Of a stretch of DNA of 64,000 bases, positions 29,420 to 37,639 are shown in pieces (within the stretch, counting starts at the first letter, position 1; each line of letters opens with the position of its first letter). Position numbers and translations under genes: made by a program. Below the pieces are notes generated by a model. The model was not told the origin of the DNA, ran no database searches, and saw nothing but the letters and a program-made list of their open reading frames with translations. The DNA is from Pseudomonas fildesensis (GTDB taxonomy: Bacteria; Pseudomonadota; Gammaproteobacteria; Pseudomonadales; Pseudomonadaceae). The stretch spans positions 62,001 to 126,000 of the forward strand of contig NZ_LFMW01000008.1 in NCBI RefSeq assembly GCF_001050345.1, in the 5' to 3' direction.

Positions 29420-29944
29420 GTGTTGACTCAAGTTATGGATGGCTTTGCGCTCCGTCGCGCTAGCGTGGCGGATGCTCCGGCAGTGCTGCAGGTGTTTGAC
29501 GAGGTGATTGCCTGGTTCGTTGGCATGGGTAATCACGACCAATGGGGCACCGAGCCTTGGTCGGCTTCGCCCCGGCGGGTCAAACAGGTGTCTGAAGCCT
29601 GCGCGATGCCTGGCGCGTGGGTCTTAGAGGAGGCCGGCGGTCGTATCCGGGCAGCGCTCGTGTTGGGAGAACCCATGCCTTATGTGCCTTCAACGACCGA
29701 GCCGGAGGTGTATGTACGATTGTTGATTGCCGCACGTGATGAGCGCTTACGCGGTGTTGGCCGACGCCTGCTGGCGTTTGCCGATGACCGCGCCCGCGCT
29801 GCCGAAGTGAGGCGCTTGCGTGTGGACTGCTACGGTGGCGGGACTGGCGATCTGGTGCGTTTTTATGAGTCCTGTGGCTATGAGCGAATCTCAACCTTCG
29901 ACGTGGAGGGATGGCCGGGCCAGTTGTTGGGGCGCAACCTGTAA
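29420..29944 (+). CDS. GNAT-family N-acetyltransferase
   Basis: 174-residue acetyltransferase. The acetyl-CoA-binding motif A is VRLLIAARDERLRGVGRRLL (Arg-x-x-Gly-x-Gly form) and motif B is FYESCGYERIS. The substrate cannot be inferred. Start is GTG at 29420, 8 nt after AAGGAG. TTG and ATG codons a few residues in are alternatives. The last 54 nt overlap, on the opposite strand, the end of the MFS gene. Confidence 0.85.
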   Translation: MLTQVMDGFALRRASVADAPAVLQVFDEVIAWFVGMGNHDQWGTEPWSASPRRVKQVSEACAMPGAWVLEEAGGRIRAALVLGEPMPYVPSTTEPEVYVRLLIAARDERLRGVGRRLLAFADDRARAAEVRRLRVDCYGGGTGDLVRFYESCGYERISTFDVEGWPGQLLGRNL

Positions 29945-31105
29945 TGCGCCTGCCAAGGCCAGCAGCATCAATAGCACCACCGCCCATGGAAACGCTGCGA
30001 CGCCCCAGCCCTGAAGCAACATACCGCCGGCCAACCCGCCGCCCGCGATCCCCAGGTTCCATACGGTAACCAGCATCGATTGTGCGACATCCGCCGACGC
30101 CCCCGCCGATTTGGCCAGCGCGGTCTGCAGCAATGCGGGCAGGCCGCCAAATGCCAGGCCCCATAGGGCGACAGCGACATAGATGACGACCGGTAAGTTG
30201 GACCAGAACGCCAGCGCCACCGCAATCAGGCCAAACAGTGCACAACTGATCAGCAGCAGGGCGTGCAACCACCGATCAATCAACACACCTGCAAGCCAAA
30301 TGCTCAGCAACGCCGCCAGGCCAAACACCAGCAACACCTGGTCAATATCGGCGGTGATCCCGGCAGGCCCCAGCAGCGGGGCGATGTAGGTATAGAGAAT
30401 GTTGTGGGCCAGCACGTAGGTAAAGGTCACCCACAGTACCGGACGAATGCCTGGCAAGTGCAAAACCTGACGCATTCCCAGGCGCTTTCCCGCGTGTTCG
30501 CCGGCGAAATCCGGAAGCTGCCAACGTGCCCAGATCAGCAATAACAGCGTCAGCCCAGTCATGATCGCAAAGCTCAGGCGCCAGCCTACGACGGTGCCGA
30601 GGAAGGTGCCGGCCGGCACGCCCAGTGACAAGGCCAGTGGTGCGCCCAGCATTGCCACTGCGATCGCTCGGCCTTGCAAGTGCGGTGCAACCATCCGGCT
30701 CGCATACCCCGCCAACAGCGCCCAGAGCAGCCCGGCGAAGACCCCGGCAAAAAAACGCGCCACCAGCGTCAGCCCATAGTGACTGGAAAGCGCCGTGACG
30801 CTGTTGACCAGCGCAAACCCACCGATGGCGACCAGCAGCAGCGGGCGCCGACGCCAGCTCCTTGTCAACAAGGTCAGCGGAATGGCGGCCAGCAATGAAC
30901 CGAGGGCGTAAAGGGTCACTAACTGGCCGACCAGTGCAGGCGATACGCCCAGGCCTTCGCCCATCTGCGGCAGCAGCCCGGCCGGCATGGCCTCGGTGAG
31001 GATGGTAATAAACCCGGCCGATGCCAGTGCCAGGAGGCCGCCAAGGGGCAACGCTTCACGCTTGGGCAGGGGGGCGGAATCGGTCAGTGAAGGGCTGTTA
31101 CTCAT
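29891..31105 (-). CDS. MFS transporter (DHA1, sugar-efflux/AraJ-like)
   Basis: 404-residue major facilitator with 12 predicted helices. MFS marks include the cytosolic loop RSWRRRPLL after TM2 and the TM4 motif LVARFFAGVFAGLLWALLAGYA, as in AraJ/NepI-type exporters. The C-terminal 17 codons lie antisense to the GNAT gene. It is divergent from the LysR regulator at 31225, a common layout for an exporter and its activator. The substrate is unknown. Confidence 0.88.
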   Translation of the reverse strand: MSNSPSLTDSAPLPKREALPLGGLLALASAGFITILTEAMPAGLLPQMGEGLGVSPALVGQLVTLYALGSLLAAIPLTLLTRSWRRRPLLLVAIGGFALVNSVTALSSHYGLTLVARFFAGVFAGLLWALLAGYASRMVAPHLQGRAIAVAMLGAPLALSLGVPAGTFLGTVVGWRLSFAIMTGLTLLLLIWARWQLPDFAGEHAGKRLGMRQVLHLPGIRPVLWVTFTYVLAHNILYTYIAPLLGPAGITADIDQVLLVFGLAALLSIWLAGVLIDRWLHALLLISCALFGLIAVALAFWSNLPVVIYVAVALWGLAFGGLPALLQTALAKSAGASADVAQSMLVTVWNLGIAGGGLAGGMLLQGWGVAAFPWAVVLLMLLALAGALQVAPQQLARPSLHVEG

Positions 31106-31224
31106 AGGTCTCTATCCAGGCAAAAGGGCAAGGAAACAGAGTAGGGGGCTGCTGGCGGCGGAAAAACAGGCTAAGGTTCCGAACTTATCGGACACTGATG
31201 TCCGCAATCTTCAAGGGTAAGGCC

Positions 31225-32124
31225 ATGGACAGTCTGGGCAGCCTCTCGGTATTTGTGCAGGTCGCCGAGACCCGCAGTTTCACCGCCGCCGGCCGCGCGT
31301 TGGGCGTCTCGTCGTCGGCTGTGGGCAAGAGCATTGCCCGCATGGAGGAGCGCCTCGGCGTGCGGCTGTTTCACCGCAGTACGCGCAGCATCACCCTGAC
31401 CAGTGAAGGTGCGCTGTTCCTTGAGCGTTCACGGCGCATTCTTGCCGAGATCGAAGCCGCCGAGCAGGAGTTGACCGAGGCCAGCGCCATCCCCCGGGGC
31501 AAGTTGCGCATCAGTGTGCCGCAGGTGCGTGGCTTGTTGATGCCGGTGCTCAGCGACTTTATGCGTGCCTACCCGGATATCGAGTTGGATGTGGATTTTT
31601 CCGACCGTATGGTCGACGTGATCGAGGAGGGTTTCGACGCGGTAATTCGCACCGGCAAGCCGGAAGATTCGCGCCTGATGGCGCGTCATCTGGGGCATTA
31701 CCAACTGGTACTCGTCGGCACGCCCGGCTATTTCGACCTATACGGCACACCGCAACGGCCGCAGGACCTGAACAATCACGCGTGCCTGCGCCACAAATTC
31801 TGCGCCACTGGCAAACTCGAGGCGTGGCCGTTGCGCCATGTGCCCGGTGCAGTAGAACCGACCTTGCGTACACCGCTGGTCAGCACCACCATCGAATCCC
31901 TCAACTATGTAGTGCTCGAGGGCTTGGGCATCGCCTGTCTACCGGACTATATGGTCAACGAATTCGTACGGCAGGGGCGCTTGCAGCGAGTACTGGACGA
32001 CTACCTTGAACACCGCGGCAGTTTCTGGATGCTGTGGCCAGCAAGTCGCCATGCCTCGGCCAAATTACGCGTGTTTATCGACCATATGTGTGCCGGGCTT
32101 TTTCCTGCAGGCGCCGCTGTGTAG
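31225..32124 (+). CDS. LysR-family transcriptional regulator
   Basis: 299 aa. Winged helix-turn-helix at about 1-60 (FVQVAETRSFTAAGRALGVS), then a periplasmic-binding-like effector domain starting near residue 90 (GKLRISVPQVRG). It belongs to the group with the LFHRSTRSITLT sequence that often sits beside MFS or oxidoreductase genes. The ATG at 31225 follows AAGGGTAAGG. Divergent from the MFS gene across a 119-nt gap, so that gene is the likely target. Confidence 0.9.
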   Translation: MDSLGSLSVFVQVAETRSFTAAGRALGVSSSAVGKSIARMEERLGVRLFHRSTRSITLTSEGALFLERSRRILAEIEAAEQELTEASAIPRGKLRISVPQVRGLLMPVLSDFMRAYPDIELDVDFSDRMVDVIEEGFDAVIRTGKPEDSRLMARHLGHYQLVLVGTPGYFDLYGTPQRPQDLNNHACLRHKFCATGKLEAWPLRHVPGAVEPTLRTPLVSTTIESLNYVVLEGLGIACLPDYMVNEFVRQGRLQRVLDDYLEHRGSFWMLWPASRHASAKLRVFIDHMCAGLFPAGAAV

Positions 32125-32213
32125 GCCTGTGACGTTTTACCGACAGGAATGCGCGCGCCAAGGCCTCGTTCTGTTGCACAATACCGCCCTGACTGTTTTC
32201 CTCAGGATTTTCG

Positions 32214-33020
32214 ATGTCGACATCATTTCACTTGCGTAGCCTAGGGTTGGCGCTGGTGCTGGCGGGCGCCGCGGGCTGCTCGTCACCCAAGACCGCTATT
32301 TATGAACATGAGAGTTTCGACGACTCCGGTACGTTTTCCCGTGATTACCCGGTGAGTGACGTGGCCGCATGCGAAGCCGCCCGGCGTGCACTGTTGAGCC
32401 AGGGTTACATCATCACCAGCAGCGATCCCAAGCTGGTGGTCGGTAACAAGAGTTTCCAGCAGACCGGCGAGACCCATCTGCAAATCAGTTTCAACGTGGT
32501 GTGTGCCGATGATGGCAGCGCGGAGCATCACTCGACGATGTTCGCCAACGCCTTGCAGGATCGCTACGCGCTGAAGAAGGTCAACAACTCCGCCAGCCTT
32601 GGCGTGGGTGTGTTGGGTTCGGTATCGATGCCGATCGGCTCCACCGATGACTCGATGGTCAAGGTGGCCAGTGAGACGGTGTCTGCGCCCAAGTTCTACG
32701 ACCGCTACTTCGCGCTGGTCGATGTCTTCCTGCCGCAAGAGGTGAAGAAGGCGGCGCATATCCCCGAGAAGCCCAAGGCTGACCTGGGTATGCCGGAACC
32801 CAAGGCCGCTCCTGTGGCCGAGAAGGTAGAAGCACCCAAGGACGTACCGGTTGCGCCAGCCGCTTCGGAACCGCTTGCACCGCCACCGGAGGCGGCGCCG
32901 ATCGCCCCGCAGGCAGAGCCGGCACCGACGCCCGCGCCTGAACCCGTGCCGGCAGCAACCAACCCGGACCTGCCCGCGCCGACAGAGGCGATTCCACCCC
33001 TGCCGACGCCTGCGCAGTAA
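32214..33020 (+). CDS. DUF2242-family lipoprotein with Pro/Ala-rich tail
   Basis: 268 aa. The lipoprotein signal ends GAAGC (Cys22). The DUF2242 domain covers about residues 25-180, with a YEHESFDDSGTFSRDYP opening. The last 80 residues are a Pro/Ala/Glu-rich low-complexity extension (PAPTPAPEPVPA), likely a flexible periplasmic tether. The function of the family is unknown to me. It stands alone, with no obvious operon partner, and its stop abuts that of the convergent E1 gene. Confidence 0.82.
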   Translation: MSTSFHLRSLGLALVLAGAAGCSSPKTAIYEHESFDDSGTFSRDYPVSDVAACEAARRALLSQGYIITSSDPKLVVGNKSFQQTGETHLQISFNVVCADDGSAEHHSTMFANALQDRYALKKVNNSASLGVGVLGSVSMPIGSTDDSMVKVASETVSAPKFYDRYFALVDVFLPQEVKKAAHIPEKPKADLGMPEPKAAPVAEKVEAPKDVPVAPAASEPLAPPPEAAPIAPQAEPAPTPAPEPVPAATNPDLPAPTEAIPPLPTPAQ

Positions 33021-33021
33021 G

Positions 33022-35685
33022 TCAGACCGCTACGGGATTGGTCTTGTCGACATTGATCCCGTAGCGCTTGATTGCCTCACTGACTTTATCGCGGCCAATC
33101 ACCCCCTCATCGGCCAGCGCCTTCAACGCCGCCAGCACGATGAAATGCCGGTCAACCTCGAAGAACTCGCGCAGGGCTTCCCGGGTATCCGATTGCCCGA
33201 AGCCATCCGTGCCGAGCGCGACAAAGCGCCGTCCCGCTGACACAAATGGACGGATCTGGTCGGCAAACATTTTCATGTAATCGGTGGCCACCACGACAGG
33301 CCCTGTTTTCCCGTCCAGGCATTGCTCCACGTAACTCGTACGAGGCTCGATCTGCGGATGCAGCAGGTTCCAGCGCTCCACCGCGTGACCCTCACGGCGC
33401 AACTCGGTCAGGCTGGTCACACTCCATACATCGCTTTGCACAGCGAAATCCTTGTCGAGCAGTTCGGCGGCGGCAATCACTTCCCGCAGGATCGAACCAC
33501 TGCCCATCAATTGCACCTGAGCTTGTTTGTGGGCACGTAGCAGATACATGCCCTTGAGAATCCCACTCTCCACGCCTTCGGGCATTGCTGGGTGTGGGTA
33601 GTTCTCGTTGAGCAAGGTTATGTAGTAGTAAATGTCCTCCTGTTCGACGTACATGCGTCGCATGCCCTCGCGAATGATCACCGCCAGCTCGTAGGCAAAG
33701 GTCGGGTCGTAGGACACGCAGCACGGGATCACCGACGACAGGATATGGCTGTGGCCATCGTCATGCTGCAAACCTTCGCCCATCAAGGTAGTACGCCCGG
33801 CCGTGGCGCCCAGCAGGAAGCCGCGTGCTCGCGCATCGCCGGCGGCCCAGGCCAGGTCGCCGACACGCTGGAAGCCGAACATTGAATAGAAAATGTAGAA
33901 GGGTACGGTCATCAGGCCGTGGTTGCTGTAGGACGTACTTGCCGCGATCCATGAAGAAATGGCGCCGGATTCATTCAGGCCTTCCTGCATGATCTGTCCG
34001 TCTTTGCTCTCTTTGTAGTAGCTCAGTTGTCCGGCGTCCTGCGGGGTGTAGAGCTGGCCGACAGCGGAGTGGATGCCGATCTGACGGAATAGGCTTTCCA
34101 TGCCGAAGGTGCGAGATTCATCCGGCACGATGGGTACGATCAGCTTGCCCAGGTGCGGGTCCTTGAGCAGCGTGCCGAGGATGCGCACGAAGGCCATTGT
34201 GGTGGAGATCGCGCGCTCGCCGGTGTCTTTGAGTTGGGTGGCGAAAGCGCTCAGGTCGGGGATCGGCAGCGCGTCGACGGCGGTGTGGCGCGCGGGCACA
34301 TAGCCGCCCAGCGCTTTGCGCCGTGCACTGAAGTAGCGGGCCTCATCGCTGTCGGCGGCAGGTTTGAGGTAAGGGATTTCTGCCAACTGGTCGTCGGCTA
34401 CTTCAAGGCCGAATCGGTCGCGAAAGGCTTTTACGGCGTCGGCGCCCATCTTTTTCAGCTGATGGTTGATGTTCTGCCCTTCGCCGGCTTCGCCCATACC
34501 AAAACCTTTGACGGTCTTCGCCAGGATCACGGTGGGTTGGCTACTGTGGCGCACGGCCGCGGCATAGGCGTTGTAGACTTTGTCGGGGTCATGGCCGCCA
34601 CGTGAGAGTTTCCAGATGTCGTCGTCGGACATGTCCGCGACCAGCGCCAGCAACTCCGGGTATTTGCCGAAAAAGTGTTCGCGTACGTAGGCGCCGTTCT
34701 GCGACTTGTAGTTCTGATAGTCGCCGTCCACGCATTCCATCATGCGTTGGCGCAGCAGGCCGCTCTTGTCCTTCTCCAGCAGCACATCCCAGCCACTGCC
34801 CCAGATCACCTTGATCACGTTCCAACCGGCGGCGCGGTAGAGGCTTTCGAACTCCTGAATCACCTTGGCATTGCCGCGCACCGGACCGTCCAGGCGTTGC
34901 AGATTGCAGTTGACCACGAAGATCAGGTTGTCGAGTTTTTCGCGCCCGGCTAAGGAGATGGCGGCCAGGGATTCCGGCTGATCCATTTCGCCATCACCGA
35001 GAAACGCCCAGACTTTGCGGCCCTGGTGCTGCTTGAGGTTGCGGAACTCCAAGTACCGCATAAAGCGCGCCTGGTAGGCCGCAGTGATCGGTCCGAGCCC
35101 CATGGACACCGTGGGGAATTGCCAGAAGTCCGGCATCAGGCGCGGGTGAGGGTAGGACGACAAACCCGCGCCACCGGCCTCGCGACGGAAGTTGTCCAAC
35201 TGCGCTTCGCTGATTCGGCCTTCGAGGTAAGCACGGCCGTAGATGCCAGGGGAGGAGTGACCCTGGATATACACCAGGTCGCCATCGAAGGTGTCGGTAC
35301 GGCCACGGAAAAAGTGATCGAAGCCTACGTCGTACAGCACGGCGGCCGATGCGTACGTCGCAATATGCCCACCGACGCCGGAGTGCTTACCGGCACGCAG
35401 CACCATGGCCATGGCGTTCCAGCGAATAAACGCATTGGTGCGCTGCTCGATCGCCAGGTTGCCGGGGTAGGGCAGTTGGCGGTCCACCGGGATGGTATTG
35501 ACGTAGGGCGTGGTCACCCGCCCGTAGAAGTCACCATGGCGCGCTACGTCGAAATCCAGCAACTGATCAATCAGGTAATGGGCACGCGGGCGGCCTTCGG
35601 CGGACAGCACCGATTCGATGGACTCCAGCCATTCGCGCGTTTCCTGTGGATCGTCGTCCAGTCTTACTGCGTTATTCGGGGTCAT
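33022..35685 (-). CDS. Homodimeric pyruvate dehydrogenase E1 paralogue (AceE/MdeB family)
   Basis: 887-residue thiamin-diphosphate 2-oxoacid dehydrogenase E1. The ThDP motif is GDGEMDQPES (230-239) with its NCNLQ partner (259-263). The active-site histidine region GHSSPGIY and the full three-domain transketolase plan are present. No aceF or lpd is nearby, and regulation is local by a MarR protein, so this is not the housekeeping aceE. MdeB, an E1 acting on 2-oxobutyrate from methionine, is a known paralogue and a plausible identity, but mdeA is absent here. A perfect TTGCAATTGCAA operator lies 62 nt upstream. Confidence 0.88.
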   Translation of the reverse strand: MTPNNAVRLDDDPQETREWLESIESVLSAEGRPRAHYLIDQLLDFDVARHGDFYGRVTTPYVNTIPVDRQLPYPGNLAIEQRTNAFIRWNAMAMVLRAGKHSGVGGHIATYASAAVLYDVGFDHFFRGRTDTFDGDLVYIQGHSSPGIYGRAYLEGRISEAQLDNFRREAGGAGLSSYPHPRLMPDFWQFPTVSMGLGPITAAYQARFMRYLEFRNLKQHQGRKVWAFLGDGEMDQPESLAAISLAGREKLDNLIFVVNCNLQRLDGPVRGNAKVIQEFESLYRAAGWNVIKVIWGSGWDVLLEKDKSGLLRQRMMECVDGDYQNYKSQNGAYVREHFFGKYPELLALVADMSDDDIWKLSRGGHDPDKVYNAYAAAVRHSSQPTVILAKTVKGFGMGEAGEGQNINHQLKKMGADAVKAFRDRFGLEVADDQLAEIPYLKPAADSDEARYFSARRKALGGYVPARHTAVDALPIPDLSAFATQLKDTGERAISTTMAFVRILGTLLKDPHLGKLIVPIVPDESRTFGMESLFRQIGIHSAVGQLYTPQDAGQLSYYKESKDGQIMQEGLNESGAISSWIAASTSYSNHGLMTVPFYIFYSMFGFQRVGDLAWAAGDARARGFLLGATAGRTTLMGEGLQHDDGHSHILSSVIPCCVSYDPTFAYELAVIIREGMRRMYVEQEDIYYYITLLNENYPHPAMPEGVESGILKGMYLLRAHKQAQVQLMGSGSILREVIAAAELLDKDFAVQSDVWSVTSLTELRREGHAVERWNLLHPQIEPRTSYVEQCLDGKTGPVVVATDYMKMFADQIRPFVSAGRRFVALGTDGFGQSDTREALREFFEVDRHFIVLAALKALADEGVIGRDKVSEAIKRYGINVDKTNPVAV

Positions 35686-35747
35686 GTGAGGCTCCAGGAT
35701 AGGCGGATTTCAAGCGGCATGCCCATTTTGGGAGCTGCTTCAATGTA

Positions 35748-35761
35748 GTTGCAATTGCAAC
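35748..35761. promoter_or_regulatory. Operator GTTGCAATTGCAAC upstream of the E1 paralogue
   Basis: Perfect 14-bp palindrome 62 nt upstream of the E1 start and 70 nt upstream of the marR start, in their shared divergent region. Related sites at 35789-35802 and 37362-37373. Confidence 0.75.
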
Positions 35762-35788
35762 GATATGCCGGAATCTAGCGCGGGATGA

Positions 35789-35802
35789 GCTACAATTGCA
35801 AC
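35789..35802. promoter_or_regulatory. Second operator-like site before marR
   Basis: GCTACAATTGCAAC: the right half TTGCAAC is perfect and the left half has two changes. It lies 28 nt upstream of the marR start codon and suits autoregulation. Confidence 0.6.
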
Positions 35803-35830
35803 CTTCTTGAAATCCTCCGGATGGTGTTGC

Positions 35831-36301
35831 ATGTCGTCGAATGAGCCTGATGTCTGGTTCCGTTTTGTCAGAGCCCACAGGACGGTCATCCGTGAAATCG
35901 AGCGCCGGCTGGCCGAAGCTGGCTTGCCGCCTTACGCCTGGTATGACGCGCTGTGGGGCCTTGAAAGCGGCCCTGAAGGCACCCGTCGCATGCACGAACT
36001 GGCGGATGTGCTGGCAATCGAGCGTTACAACCTGACGCGCTTGGTGGACCGCCTGGAGAAGGATGGCCTGGTCATGCGTTCGCGCTCGGATGGCGATGGC
36101 CGTGCGGCGTTTGCCTCGATCACGGATGCCGGTCGGGTTCTGCGAAAAAAGATGTGGCAGATCTACGAGAGCACTGTGGATGAACTATTCCTGTCGCATA
36201 TCGAGCCCGAGCAGCGTCGTGCGTTTGCCGACGCATTGGAGCGCACTGCAGGGCTCGCGATGGACGCGGGTGTGCGGGTGCGAGGGCGACGCAAAGGGTG
36301 A
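35831..36301 (+). CDS. MarR-family transcriptional regulator
   Basis: 156-residue winged-helix repressor. The DNA-binding core runs from about residue 50 (MHELADVLAIERYNLTRLVD) to the wing (SRSDGDGRAAFASITDAG). It is divergent from the E1 paralogue and convergent with the E1-C-terminal-like gene, with 1 nt between the stop codons. Palindromic TTGCAATTGCAA sites precede all three genes, so one small regulon under this repressor is the simplest model. The ribosome site is weak, and no better start is available. Confidence 0.88.
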   Translation: MSSNEPDVWFRFVRAHRTVIREIERRLAEAGLPPYAWYDALWGLESGPEGTRRMHELADVLAIERYNLTRLVDRLEKDGLVMRSRSDGDGRAAFASITDAGRVLRKKMWQIYESTVDELFLSHIEPEQRRAFADALERTAGLAMDAGVRVRGRRKG

Positions 36302-36302
36302 T

Positions 36303-37310
36303 TCATGTCAGGTGATAGCGATGAAGGGCATTTTCCACCTGCTGTGCATCGATGTGTCCTTCATCTGCCAAAGCCTTCAGCGACAACACCGCAATCCAAT
36401 AGCGATTAGGCGCTGACGGCTGCACTGAGCCCGCCCCCAGCGCGACAAACTGCGCGTCCACATAGGCCGCTAACTGATCGGCAATCGGTTGCGGGTACCC
36501 GGTGATGGCAATCACCGGCGCCATGTTTCCCGCCAGACAATCGCGCAAGTGGCAACTGCGTCGGGGTGCTAAAGGATGGAGCCGATTCCAGCGTTCAGCG
36601 GCCTCAGCCTCGCGGGCCAAGCGCGTATAGCTGGGGCAGCTCCACACTTGCGCCGTCACATTCCAATCCTGTTTAAGTAATTGCGCAGCCTGCACCACCT
36701 CTTCCAAGACCCGGCCCGCGCCGAGCAATCGCACCTGCCCCAGGTGATCGCACCTTATCGGGTACATGCCGTTGAGTGCATCCTCGCGGTCCTGCGTATT
36801 CAAGGGCACCGTGCTTTCATGGTGATGCAGCGCCAGGTAATAGAACCCAGGCTTGTCTTCGACATACAGCGTGCGCAACGCCGCCAGCATAATTGCTCGG
36901 GCTTCGTCACCCGAGGCCGGGTCGTACGGGGTGCAGCGCGGGTTGGATGCCAGCCACAGCGGCAGGGAAGGCTGTGTGCCCTTGGGCCAGGGAGATGGCT
37001 GATTCTCGATGTCGTTGCACAGGATGCCCCTTTGCATCGTCTGATCCGACAGTGCACTCAACTGCGCCGACGACACCGCACGGTGCAGGCACAGCAGGGG
37101 CTTTTCCCTAGTATTTCGTGCGAACCAGGCGGGCCAGCCGTCCGGGCGGCGGGACCTTGACTGGGCTCGAATAACCCAGGCCTGCCCGCTGAACTCCAAG
37201 GTATTGGCCATGGTCATGATGGTGTCCAGCGGAGAGCTGCCCGAGTGCCTGACGGTGTTCAACGCATCGATGCAGAGCTGTGCGGAGTGCGCGGTAGTGG
37301 CAATCATCAT
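36303..37310 (-). CDS. Stand-alone protein resembling the C-terminal region of pyruvate dehydrogenase E1
   Basis: 335 aa. From about residue 122 to the end it aligns with about residues 650-885 of the E1 paralogue at 33022: shared anchors are YDP, MYVE/LYVE, GMYxxR, AERWN-LHP and LKALADEGxI. It has no ThDP domain and no GDGE motif. The first 120 residues match nothing I recognise. The frame is intact with an AAGGGA ribosome site before the ATG at 37310, so it is not simple debris. It may be a regulatory or E1-binding partner, or a decaying duplicate under the same MarR operator. An upstream ATG at 37337 is an alternative start. Confidence 0.7.
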   Translation of the reverse strand: MMIATTAHSAQLCIDALNTVRHSGSSPLDTIMTMANTLEFSGQAWVIRAQSRSRRPDGWPAWFARNTREKPLLCLHRAVSSAQLSALSDQTMQRGILCNDIENQPSPWPKGTQPSLPLWLASNPRCTPYDPASGDEARAIMLAALRTLYVEDKPGFYYLALHHHESTVPLNTQDREDALNGMYPIRCDHLGQVRLLGAGRVLEEVVQAAQLLKQDWNVTAQVWSCPSYTRLAREAEAAERWNRLHPLAPRRSCHLRDCLAGNMAPVIAITGYPQPIADQLAAYVDAQFVALGAGSVQPSAPNRYWIAVLSLKALADEGHIDAQQVENALHRYHLT

Positions 37311-37359
37311 TCGAGTCCCTTGGCGACGAATGCCCATACCCTAAGGGAAATAGATATGT

Positions 37360-37375
37360 AATTGCAATTGCAATT
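37360..37375. promoter_or_regulatory. Operator TTGCAATTGCAA upstream of the E1-C-terminal-like gene
   Basis: AATTGCAATTGCAATT at 37360-37375, a perfect palindrome, followed by a further half-site ATTGCAAT (37375-37382). It lies 52 nt upstream of the 37310 start and matches the core at 35748-35761. Confidence 0.7.
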
Positions 37376-37544
37376 ATTGCAATAGCGCCTCAGATCGTCG
37401 CGCTAAATCTACACAACGCTGCTACGTTTAATCTGCAAGTGCAGGAACGTCATGACGCCGACTTTTTTTCGTCATCACGGCACTTTAGGCTGGCTGTGCA
37501 GGTCATTTATTTGCAGCCGCTTTTAACTCAAGAGGGAGTCAACC

Positions 37545-37631
37545 ATGGACGATTACCAGGAAGAACTGCTGGAGTACCAGGCCTTTGAATGGGACCCGCT
37601 GGACCCGGCCGACGATGCAACAGAGCTGTAA
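37545..37631 (+). CDS. Putative 28-residue acidic peptide
   Basis: ATG-initiated frame of 28 codons with GAGGGAG 8 nt upstream, a strong ribosome site. The peptide has 11 Asp/Glu and no Lys or Arg, four aromatics in the first 16 residues (Tyr4, Tyr11, Phe14, Trp16), and starts MDDYQEELLEYQ. About 160 nt of clear intergenic DNA precede it. The gene ends 8 nt before the stop of the convergent AraC gene. I know no family for it. A small regulator, a leader or a modified-peptide precursor are all possible. Confidence 0.5.
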   Translation: MDDYQEELLEYQAFEWDPLDPADDATEL

Positions 37632-37639
37632 GACCGACT

